This document shows, in pieces, positions 27,148 through 34,903 of a stretch of DNA of 64,000 nt. Origin of the DNA: Zunongwangia pacifica (GTDB taxonomy: Bacteria > Bacteroidota > Bacteroidia > Flavobacteriales > Flavobacteriaceae). A program made the translations under genes and the position numbers. The notes beneath the pieces were generated by a model. It worked only from the letters and a program-made list of their open reading frames with translations, did no database searches and had not been told where the DNA came from. Every line of letters begins with the position of its first letter. Positions within the stretch are counted from its first letter, which is position 1. Location of the stretch: the NCBI RefSeq assembly GCF_023499215.1, contig NZ_JAKHSK010000010.1, positions 1-64,000 on the forward strand, written 5' to 3'.

Positions 27148-28593
27148 TTATTTAAAAATCCAAAGTTTAGTATTCAATAAATCTGGACCTTGTGCTTCTA
27201 AAGCATCATTATAATTTTGTTCATTTACTGCTCCTGCTGTCGCGGGATATCCATCTCTGTCTGGAATATCTGTTGCGTTACTCAATAAATCCTGGGGAGC
27301 AGTTAGTTCTTTTTCGTAGCCAGCAGCTAACATTCTTCTCCATTCCGCCCAAGAGTCGTATCCCTGTAAGTAAAGAGCAACCCATTTTTCATATCCTATA
27401 GACTCTAAACCTACATAAGGATTGGCAGCTATATAAGCTGTTGCGTCAGAATCCGATACTCCCCATTGGTCCATAGAAGCAGTTATTGCATCTTCATATA
27501 GGCTAGAAGCATCTTCAGAAGTCCAACCTAGTGCTGCGGCCTCAGCTCTTGCAAATAGGATCTCAGCATATGTAAACATATATAATGGAGCTTTAGTATT
27601 ATTGATTACATTCTGGGTAATAAAGGAATAACTGTCGGTATCAGAATTAGATTGACCGTATGGCGCTCCAACGAAGGTACCACTGTTTAATGCAGGCTCT
27701 GCCATTTCAGCAAGTCTAGGATCCTCAGGAGTAGCTGAACTTCCAGATCCAATTAGGGCATTTACAAAAACATCACTAACTAAATAATCTCTACGAAAAC
27801 TAGGTGCATAAAACCTGTCTTCCCAAGGGTTATCATTGTTTTCATCTTCTAGGTATGGGTAAAAAAAGTTTTCGCTATTAGAAGTTATTACATTTCCAAG
27901 AGCTTCGTTGAATTTAGTTTTTCCCAAAGTAGGATCTGCCTCAGAAAGTCTTAAGGCCATAACCATTTTAAGAGTTTGTCCAAATTGTTCCCATCTAGCC
28001 ATATCTCCTCCGAACAAATAATCTCCATTTGGGCCAATACCAGATTCAATCATTCCTAAAGCAGAATCAAGTTCTGAAAAGAGACCATTGTAGATTTCTT
28101 CCTGAGAGTCATAAGCAGGAAATTGATTGTCCAATCCACCTAAGGCTTGCGTGTAAGGAAGTCTACCCCAGCGGTTAGTCATTCCTTGAAAAATGTAAAC
28201 TCTTAAGATGGTAGCTACTGCTATTTGATTTGCATTTGATGCGTCACTTGCAGAAACTTCATCTTTAGTTTCTTCGTTTGTATTAAGTGCAATTATTCTT
28301 TTTAGGTCTGTTAAAGTAGTGTACCAATATTCATATGACCAGTTTAATGTTTGATATCTAGATTCTTCATCATACTGTCCGTTTGATAAATATTGAACAT
28401 ATAGATTTGGTGTTGTAGTTCCCAAATAATTTGATACTGCACCTTCTACATTTGATAGTAAAATACTTGGAGAAGCACTTGTTGGTTCATTTGGGTTTTC
28501 ATTCAATGATCCAAATTCTGCTGTTTCGCAGGCAGTAAGAGACATGACTGCTGCTGAAAGCATAACTATCGATTTTTTTATTCTTGTTTTCAT
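27148..28593 (-). CDS. SusD/RagB-family outer-membrane lipoprotein (first locus)
   Basis: 481 residues. The lipoprotein signal MKTRIKKSIVMLSAAVMSLTAC puts the lipidated Cys at 22. Helical SusD features include LNENPNEPTSASPS after the lipobox, YDSQEEIYNGLFSELDSAL, WEQFGQTLKMVMALRLSE, YAEILFARAEAAALGW and the C-terminal WAEWRR. This is the SusD-like type common in Flavobacteria. It caps the SusC pore and binds the imported ligand at the cell surface. It follows susC by 12 nt. No glycoside hydrolase, sulfatase or peptidase lies nearby, so the substrate is not predictable. Confidence 0.93.
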   Translation of the reverse strand: MKTRIKKSIVMLSAAVMSLTACETAEFGSLNENPNEPTSASPSILLSNVEGAVSNYLGTTTPNLYVQYLSNGQYDEESRYQTLNWSYEYWYTTLTDLKRIIALNTNEETKDEVSASDASNANQIAVATILRVYIFQGMTNRWGRLPYTQALGGLDNQFPAYDSQEEIYNGLFSELDSALGMIESGIGPNGDYLFGGDMARWEQFGQTLKMVMALRLSEADPTLGKTKFNEALGNVITSNSENFFYPYLEDENNDNPWEDRFYAPSFRRDYLVSDVFVNALIGSGSSATPEDPRLAEMAEPALNSGTFVGAPYGQSNSDTDSYSFITQNVINNTKAPLYMFTYAEILFARAEAAALGWTSEDASSLYEDAITASMDQWGVSDSDATAYIAANPYVGLESIGYEKWVALYLQGYDSWAEWRRMLAAGYEKELTAPQDLLSNATDIPDRDGYPATAGAVNEQNYNDALEAQGPDLLNTKLWIFK

Positions 28594-28605
28594 GCTTTTA
28601 ATTTT

Positions 28606-31600
28606 TTAAAATGTTAGACTAATGTTTAGTCCGATAGTTCTTGTATTAGGAGATTGACCTCCTTCTGTCCACCCGTACTCACCTGATCCTTGGTTATCTT
28701 CTAATTCCGATACGTCAATTCCATCTACAGCTGTATAAATTAACCAAAGGTTAGTGGCAAAAACACCTATGTTTGCATTTTTGATAAACGTGTTTTCAAT
28801 AATACTTTTAGGAATTGTGTAGTCTAATCTTGCCTGTCTTAATTTAAAGTAAGATGCATCATATAGCCATCTTTCATGTAATGCAAATAATCTTCCCCAA
28901 TAGGTTTGTGCTTCTACTAGATAAGAAACTGGCTCCCCAGTGCTGCTATCTACACCTTCAATAAGAATACCACCTGAGTTTGAGTCTGCATCAGCAAGAG
29001 CTACTGCTGCACCTCCACCTGTTACAGGATCTCTTTCTGGATTTCCTAGAACGTTGTTTCCTATAGTCTCTGCACCTAATCCGGAATATGCATTAAACAT
29101 TCTGGTTACAGAGAAAACTTTTCCTCCTTTTTGGAAGTCAAAATCTAAACCTAAGCTAAAGTTTTTATATGTCATATAACTTGAGGCTCCACCTGTGAAA
29201 TCAGGAAGAAGGTTACCTAAATATTGATTTGTATCATATAATGGTGATCCTGTAGAGGATAGAAGAATGTTTCCATTGGCATCTCTTTGGTATGCTCTAC
29301 CATAAATTGCGCCCCATTCTTCGCCTGTTCTTTCTTGTAATTGGATTCCACGCCATGTTTGAGCAAGTACATTAGTGGCGGTGCCATCAGCAATTTGGTC
29401 TACAGTTCTTTCTAGAGTAGCTAAGTTTGCTGTAAGGTCCCATGTGAAATTATCAGTTTTAATAGGCACTACATTTAAAGCAAATTCCCAACCTTTATAA
29501 GTCTGTTCACCAGAGTTTGTTAGGAATGAGTTGTATCCAGTTGCCGGGTCTAAGGTTACTGCAACGGGTAGTTCTGAATCTTTCTTCGTGAAATAAGTCA
29601 CATCTAATCCAAATCTACTGTTTAGGAATCTAAGCTCTGTACCAAATTCATATTCTTTCCTAACACCTCCAACTAAATTTGGATTGAATAACTGTGATTT
29701 TACAGAAAGTTTACCATAGGTACCATAAGGTGTGCCAACACCAAAGGTTTCAGAAAGCTGGTATGGATTTGGGAAAAGTGGAGCTTCCGCAACACTTGCT
29801 CTTAATTTACCAAAGGTTAAGAAGTCATTGTTTTCTAATAATTTACTGAAGATAAAACTGAAAGATCCACCATAAGTTTCTACTCTGTTGGCATCTGAAT
29901 CTGCCGTAGATTGCCAGTCAAAACGAGCAGTTCCATCTATATAAAGAATATCTCTAAAACCAATAGAAGCTTTTGCAAAAGTAGATTTTCTGGCAAAATC
30001 TTCTACATAACTAGATACATTTGGTCTACCTGTTGAGGTATTAAGACTATAAAAGCCTTCGGCGTTTAATCCTCCAGTAGTACTTGCACTTATACTTTTG
30101 TAGTTTTGGTCGTAAATTTCGAAACCTAAACTAGCACTAATATCAAAATCTTCTGATAGATCTGTTTCGTAATTTAGAATACCAAAAAGTTCATCTGTAC
30201 CTTTAGTGCTTTCACCTTCGGCATAAAAAGGAGTTCCTAACCCGCCAAAAGCAAATCTATCTGAGCTCTCGTAGGTGTTTAATGTTTTTCTTACTTCTAT
30301 ACTGGCATTTAAATCGTCAGTAAATTCATAGCTTAAGCCAAATCTTCCATAGAATGAATTTTTATCTTGGGGATTCAAATTCTCATCAGTGTCGAAGAAG
30401 GGCATGTCCCAATAAAGAGGAGAAATATTTGTTGGTCCGTTTATGTTCCATGATACAATTTCTCCATTTCTTCTATAATCTCTTAGTCGGTCAATATCTA
30501 ATTGTCTTTGCCACCATTGATTAAAGTTGGAAGCGATATTCCCATAACCATTGTTAGGAAAATTGTTTGTTCTTCTATCCTGATAGTTTACATTAGTAAA
30601 AGCAGTAAGCTTATCGGTGATATCCAAAGTAGCTGAAATAGATCCTTGAACGGTATTTCGTTCTGAATTTGGAATGATTCCGGTTCTGTCAATTTTAGCT
30701 AAAGAAGCCCTTACAGAATAGCCTTCTCCACCTTTAGAAAAGGTAAGGTTGGTGTTTGTAGTTATTCCGGTATCAAAGAAATCCTTAACATTATCGGGAT
30801 TAGGTGAAAAAGCTCTTAATTTACCAAATTCTGGTGTATTTGGGATCCAAGAATCCCAATGTCTTACCATTTGTCCTTCCATTTTTGGTCCCCAGCTTTC
30901 ATCAGCATAGTACTCTACCATTTGCTGGCCATCGAAAGAAGCCCAGTCTGAAGGGTGTTTAGATGGATCGTAGTTAAAGGTGTTAAATTCTTGAGAGTAA
31001 CCTCCACCATATTCGTTTTGATAATCAGGTAAAACATATAGATTTTCTATAGCCGTACTATGATTAATAGTGATGCTGCTTTGTCCATCTTTAGCAGTTT
31101 TTGTGGTAATAATAATAACACCGTTTCTTCCTTGTGGTCCGTAAAGAGCTGTAGCGGCAGCACCTTTAAGAACAGACATATCTGCTATGTCATCAGTAAT
31201 AATATCTGAAGGATTTTGTACTTTTACGTTATCTACAATATAAAGAACACCGGTATTACCTCTTAAACGAATGTTAGAGTTACCAAAACCGGAACTAGGA
31301 GCCCCTTTAAATTGCACCCCAGCTACTTTACCGGCTAGGGCATTGTTAACGTTGGTTTCTCTCGATTTAACCAAGCTACCTCCATCAACGGTTTGTTGTG
31401 CATAACCTAAACTCTGTTTATCTCTTTTGATACCTAAAGCAGTAACAACAACCTCACTAAGTTGAGAAGCATCTTCCTGCATAGTAACATTAATTGTGTT
31501 AATGCTGGTAACAGGGTACTCTGCTGTTTTAAGCCCTACAAAAGAGAACATTAAAACATCTCCTTCCTTTGCATCAATAGAGTAGTTTCCATCAAAATCG

Positions 31601-31764
31601 GTTTGTACTCCATTAGAGGTTCCTTTAACGAGAACATTTACTCCAGGAATTGGCAGCCCACTTGCGTCTTTAACCGTTCCCGTGATGGTGGTTTGGTACG
31701 CAAGAGCTACCTGTGAACATAGCGCCAAAAGTAACGCTATTAGAATCGTAGTTTTTTTCTTCAT
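28606..31764 (-). CDS. SusC/RagA-family TonB-linked outer-membrane receptor (first locus)
   Basis: 1052 residues. Signal peptide (MKKKTTILIALLLALCSQVALA), a carboxypeptidase-regulatory-like domain at about 25-105 (GTVKDASGLPIPGVNVLVKG, TDFDGNYSI), the SusC junction LSEVVVTALGI, a plug domain (about 115-225, ending NGVIIITTK) and a long TonB-dependent beta-barrel ending TRTIGLNISLTF. It imports a ligand handed over by the downstream SusD using TonB energy. The promoter and leader closely match those of the second susC in this window. Confidence 0.95.
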   Translation of the reverse strand: MKKKTTILIALLLALCSQVALAYQTTITGTVKDASGLPIPGVNVLVKGTSNGVQTDFDGNYSIDAKEGDVLMFSFVGLKTAEYPVTSINTINVTMQEDASQLSEVVVTALGIKRDKQSLGYAQQTVDGGSLVKSRETNVNNALAGKVAGVQFKGAPSSGFGNSNIRLRGNTGVLYIVDNVKVQNPSDIITDDIADMSVLKGAAATALYGPQGRNGVIIITTKTAKDGQSSITINHSTAIENLYVLPDYQNEYGGGYSQEFNTFNYDPSKHPSDWASFDGQQMVEYYADESWGPKMEGQMVRHWDSWIPNTPEFGKLRAFSPNPDNVKDFFDTGITTNTNLTFSKGGEGYSVRASLAKIDRTGIIPNSERNTVQGSISATLDITDKLTAFTNVNYQDRRTNNFPNNGYGNIASNFNQWWQRQLDIDRLRDYRRNGEIVSWNINGPTNISPLYWDMPFFDTDENLNPQDKNSFYGRFGLSYEFTDDLNASIEVRKTLNTYESSDRFAFGGLGTPFYAEGESTKGTDELFGILNYETDLSEDFDISASLGFEIYDQNYKSISASTTGGLNAEGFYSLNTSTGRPNVSSYVEDFARKSTFAKASIGFRDILYIDGTARFDWQSTADSDANRVETYGGSFSFIFSKLLENNDFLTFGKLRASVAEAPLFPNPYQLSETFGVGTPYGTYGKLSVKSQLFNPNLVGGVRKEYEFGTELRFLNSRFGLDVTYFTKKDSELPVAVTLDPATGYNSFLTNSGEQTYKGWEFALNVVPIKTDNFTWDLTANLATLERTVDQIADGTATNVLAQTWRGIQLQERTGEEWGAIYGRAYQRDANGNILLSSTGSPLYDTNQYLGNLLPDFTGGASSYMTYKNFSLGLDFDFQKGGKVFSVTRMFNAYSGLGAETIGNNVLGNPERDPVTGGGAAVALADADSNSGGILIEGVDSSTGEPVSYLVEAQTYWGRLFALHERWLYDASYFKLRQARLDYTIPKSIIENTFIKNANIGVFATNLWLIYTAVDGIDVSELEDNQGSGEYGWTEGGQSPNTRTIGLNISLTF

Positions 31765-31774
31765 TTTAAAAAAA

Positions 31775-31789
31775 TTGTTTGAATTAGCC
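31775..31789 (-). promoter_or_regulatory. Conserved 5' leader motif of susC (first copy)
   Basis: On the minus strand GGCTAATTCAAACAA lies 10 nt before the ATG. The same 15 nt occur 7 nt before the second susC ATG (38124-38138), while the flanking bases differ. From its place after the -7 box it should be at the very 5' end of the mRNA. Confidence 0.7.
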
Positions 31790-31793
31790 GTTT

Positions 31794-31824
31794 CAAAAAT
31801 GATAATAAAAAGTTAACAATGCAA
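31794..31824 (-). promoter_or_regulatory. Candidate promoter of the first susC (TTG-N20-CATTTTTG)
   Basis: On the minus strand a TTG (31822-31824) and CATTTTTG (31794-31801) are 20 nt apart, close to the Bacteroidota -33/-7 arrangement. The second susC has the same layout with CACATTTG. Both have C where the consensus has T. Confidence 0.55.
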
Positions 31825-32390
31825 TAGTTTATTCTTTGTAACTGTTAAAAAGAGCTAATTTTTTCAATTTTATTTAATAATTATGCGATTTGTGCATTTT
31901 TTGAAGGTTAATTTTTTAAGAAATTAAATGAAATTGGAAGTTAGATTTATAATGTTTTTAGTGTTTTTAGTGTTTTTATGAAAATATCATAAAAATTATA
32001 AGCTAATTCGTTTTAGTTAATTAAATTTCGTTGGTTTTTTAGTTAATTTTAATTTTAATCGCAACCGTACTTATAAAAAAGTGTAGATTTTTATATTGCT
32101 ATTTTTAGAAATAGTTAATCCGACTTGGATTTTAATTTTGAATATTTTAGAAGAATATGAAATCCCAATAATTTTTGATAGGGTTTAAAATTATTGGGAC
32201 ACTCATTATAATTAAAACTTAAAATGTGTTTTTGGAGTCAATCTTTTCGTAACTTGATATATTAATCTCCTAATTGATCTAATTTTAGAGGCTTGTATTG
32301 AAAGTGAGCAAAGATTTTTGTAGCAGTATTGAGGTATATTAAGTAGTAAATTCTGAAATTTACGGAGAAGATCGCCCTTCTGGCTGACTT
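31825..32390. other. AT-rich gap upstream of the first susC
   Basis: No convincing gene is seen. It holds three near-copies of AGTGTTTTT (about 31,951-31,978), a 13-bp perfect inverted repeat (32164-32200) and, on the minus strand, an open frame of 62 codons ending near 32,212 without any start codon, which I do not call. Minus-strand reading would place the inverted repeat just after that frame. Confidence 0.5.
32164..32200. repeat. Perfect 13-bp inverted repeat, 11-nt loop
   Basis: TCCCAATAATTTT (32164-32176) and AAAATTATTGGGA (32188-32200) are exact reverse complements. It could be a terminator left from a lost minus-strand gene or an operator. Neither side has a long T run. Confidence 0.6.
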
Positions 32391-32560
32391 GTAGAGTTGT
32401 TTAGACAATTATTGAAAGGCTTTAGTGAAAGAACAAAATATCTTAGGATAGTATCAAAATTATATTTAAGAAATGGGCGTGATGAAGAACAAAGGAATAT
32501 CAAAGAGATATTACTCAGTGGTTAAAGCAAAATCGAAATCAATTGTATCTAAGTAAGTAA
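32391..32560 (+). pseudogene. Possible decayed coding fragment
   Basis: One frame reads VELFRQLLKGFSERTKYL and then LYLRNGRDEEQRNIKEIL before a stop. Moving to another frame at about 32,513 continues as QWLKQNRNQLYLSK and a stop at 32558-32560. The amino acid make-up looks protein-like across the shift, suggesting the C-terminal end of a frameshifted gene. I recognise no family, and chance cannot be excluded in AT-rich DNA. Confidence 0.3.
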
Positions 32561-32566
32561 TGCGAC

Positions 32567-33301
32567 TTAGATACGTTGCCGAACAACTTCATATAAAAAA
32601 GCTCCACAGGCAACCGAAACATTTAAAGATGCGATTTCACCGTGCATAGGTAATTTAGCTTTATAATCTATAGTTTTTAAGATGGAATGGGAGACTCCTT
32701 TTGCTTCATTGCCCATAATTATTGCAGAAGGTTTTTTGAAGTCGATATCGTAGATTAGATCATTAGTTTTTTCGGTAGCTGCTACGGTTTGAATGCCACT
32801 CGACTGAAGATAAAAAACGGCGTCTTTAATGTGACTGACTTTACAAATAGGAATTTTAAATACGGCTCCCGCTGAAGTTTTTACCGTATCGGCATTTATG
32901 GGCGCAGCACCTTTTTCTGGAATAATAATGGCATCTACACCACAGCACTCTGCCGTTCTGATAATAGCGCCAAAATTACGAACGTCGTTTACCTGATCTA
33001 AAAGAAGGAAAAAAGGTGCTTCTTTTTTGGCTAAAATGGGTTCTACGGTTTCTTCAAGTCCCTTAAACGCTATTGGGCTAATTTTAGCTACAACACCCTG
33101 ATGATTACCTTTACTTAGTTTGTATAGTTTTTCTTGTGGAACGTAAGAAATATTGAAATTCCCTTTAGATAACGTCCTTTTTAGTTCTGAAAATAGCTCG
33201 CCAGAAAGCCCTTTTTGAATAAATATTTTATCTATGGTTTCGCCGCTCTCAATAGCTTCAATAACGGCTCTAATTCCAAAAATCGTTGTAGCATCTTTCA
33301 T
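32567..33301 (-). CDS. rlmB: 23S rRNA (guanosine-2'-O-)-methyltransferase RlmB (TrmH/SpoU family)
   Basis: 244 residues. The N-terminal RNA-binding part (IFGIRAVIEAIESGETIDKI) is followed by the SPOUT knot motifs: LDQVNDVRNFGAIIRTAE (motif 1), IIMGNEAKGVS (motif 2) and LPMHGEIASLNVSVACG (motif 3). RlmB methylates G2251 of 23S rRNA in E. coli. A TAnnTTTG box ends 4 nt before the ATG. A diverged second 3' end lies 6.3 kb away behind the rhomboid gene. It is sandwiched between two SusC/SusD loci. Confidence 0.94.
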   Translation of the reverse strand: MKDATTIFGIRAVIEAIESGETIDKIFIQKGLSGELFSELKRTLSKGNFNISYVPQEKLYKLSKGNHQGVVAKISPIAFKGLEETVEPILAKKEAPFFLLLDQVNDVRNFGAIIRTAECCGVDAIIIPEKGAAPINADTVKTSAGAVFKIPICKVSHIKDAVFYLQSSGIQTVAATEKTNDLIYDIDFKKPSAIIMGNEAKGVSHSILKTIDYKAKLPMHGEIASLNVSVACGAFLYEVVRQRI

Positions 33302-33305
33302 GTGG

Positions 33306-33313
33306 CAAAAGTA
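33306..33313 (-). promoter_or_regulatory. -7 box abutting the rlmB start (TACTTTTG)
   Basis: On the minus strand TACTTTTG is followed by CCAC and then the rlmB ATG, the same 4-nt spacing as at rarA. No TTG is seen at -33. Confidence 0.5.
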
Positions 33314-33355
33314 ATTTTTATTCGAAACATATCATTGTTTTGCAGAAATAAAAAA

Positions 33356-33377
33356 AACCACCCGGAGATGGGTGGTT
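33356..33377 (-). terminator. Terminator of the second susC-susD operon
   Basis: An 8-bp stem (AACCACCC with GGGTGGTT) and a 6-nt loop are flanked by an A run at 33347-33355 (T run on the minus strand) and by TTTT on the right. It lies 46 nt downstream of the second susD stop. Confidence 0.88.
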
Positions 33378-33423
33378 TTTTGTCATCAACCTAAAGGATT
33401 GTTTTCCTTTATTTTTTTAAATT

Positions 33424-34893
33424 TCAATCTATATCCCAGAAGACTTTTGTTTGCTGAGTATTTCCGCCCATTGCTTCACCAGCAGCAGTATAATTGCTTC
33501 CGTTAGCACTAGCTTCAATTACAGGATAAGTAAAGCGGTTTGGTACAGGTAATTCAGATACTGCAGCATTAGGAAGTTCAGGATATCCTAATTTTCTATA
33601 TGTGGACCATCCCTCGAATCCGCGGTTGTAAAGAGAAATCCATTTTTGAATACCAATTTTCTCTTGCCACGAATCACCAGCTGTGGCGTAATTTACTTGA
33701 GATTGAGAAATATATTCCTCCGCTTCCTCCGAAGTGCCTCCCCAGTAAACTATAGACGCTTCGATTGCGGAATTGTAGAAATCTTCAGCATCACCACTAA
33801 TAAAGCCTCTTTCTGCAGCTTCTGCTTTAAGGAATTGAACTTCTGAATAGTCAAGAAGAACTCCTTCTAAAACCGGATTTTCGAATTTTTCACTGTATAT
33901 GGTACTATTGCTGTGTTGATTACCGCTTCCTGCGTAAGTGCCGCCAATATATTCAATTTCTTCAGTATCTGGATCATCAAGATTAGCTGCAAAGAAATCA
34001 TTCCTTCTTGGATCATTTCTTTCGTTCATGGCATCCACAATAGTGTTAGCTGCAACGAAATCTGTTCTTCCTGATTGAACCAAGTCTTCCCAAAGTGGAT
34101 TGGTGTTGGGTGAAGATTGAAGATACTGCATGGTTGCATTATCATCATTAGAGGTAAAGACTCCTGTACTAATTGCTTCGGTAGCCATGGCTGCTCCTTT
34201 TGTATCATCCACTCCACCAAATCTCAATGCCAACCTCAATTTTAGTGAGTTTGCGAATTTAATCCACTGTGCCGTATTACCGTCATAAATCAAATCAGAT
34301 CCATCTCTGAATCCATTAAATGAGGGATTCAAAATATCTAGCGCACTATCTAATCTGTCAGCGAGGTCATTGTAAATAGTCTGGTCATCATCATAAGCAG
34401 GAGTGGTATTTTCAATATCAAGAGCTTCGCTATAAGGAATGTCGCCAAAAGTATCTACAAGTATATGGTAGGAATAAACTTTTAGGACTTCAATCATAGC
34501 TCTTTGATTATCGATTTGCTCTTGAGGCATTTCCACAAGTAACTCTTCTTCTCTCTCGTCTATTAATTCATTTGCACGATCTAAATCCTTTAAAACGTCT
34601 GCATATAAAATATTCCAATGATTCTTAGGTATTGAACGTTCTGTAAGATTGAAGTTCGCTTCATCAGTATAGGTGGTTTCCGTCCAATATTGTGCTAACA
34701 AACGAAATATATTATTGTTAACGTTTGTATTCACCATTTGGTCTACTAGGCTTTTTGTAGCGCTAGTAACTAAAGTTTCATGAGGAACTTCAGAAGGGTT
34801 CTTGCTATCTACATTTATGTCTGATAAATCATCGGAACATGAAGCTATTATGACAATAAGCAAGAATGAATATATATATCTATTAATTTTCAT
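33424..34893 (-). CDS. SusD/RagB-family outer-membrane lipoprotein (second locus)
   Basis: 489 residues with a lipoprotein signal (MKINRYIYSFLLIVIIASC, Cys19) followed by Ser/Asp residues. SusD-like helices include NHWNILYADVLKDLDRANEL, YDDDQTIYNDLADRLDSAL, WIKFANSLKLRLALRFGG and LLDYSEVQFLKAEAAERGF. It pairs with the upstream SusC (10-nt gap). It resembles the first-locus SusD in layout but is clearly a different protein, so recent duplication is unlikely. No degradative enzymes are nearby. Confidence 0.93.
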   Translation of the reverse strand: MKINRYIYSFLLIVIIASCSDDLSDINVDSKNPSEVPHETLVTSATKSLVDQMVNTNVNNNIFRLLAQYWTETTYTDEANFNLTERSIPKNHWNILYADVLKDLDRANELIDEREEELLVEMPQEQIDNQRAMIEVLKVYSYHILVDTFGDIPYSEALDIENTTPAYDDDQTIYNDLADRLDSALDILNPSFNGFRDGSDLIYDGNTAQWIKFANSLKLRLALRFGGVDDTKGAAMATEAISTGVFTSNDDNATMQYLQSSPNTNPLWEDLVQSGRTDFVAANTIVDAMNERNDPRRNDFFAANLDDPDTEEIEYIGGTYAGSGNQHSNSTIYSEKFENPVLEGVLLDYSEVQFLKAEAAERGFISGDAEDFYNSAIEASIVYWGGTSEEAEEYISQSQVNYATAGDSWQEKIGIQKWISLYNRGFEGWSTYRKLGYPELPNAAVSELPVPNRFTYPVIEASANGSNYTAAGEAMGGNTQQTKVFWDID

Positions 34894-34903
34894 TGTTCTG
34901 TTT

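Noticed and set aside
32212-32400. 62-codon minus-strand open frame upstream of the first susC
   Set aside because: No start codon and unusual composition. Kept only as a note in the gap description.
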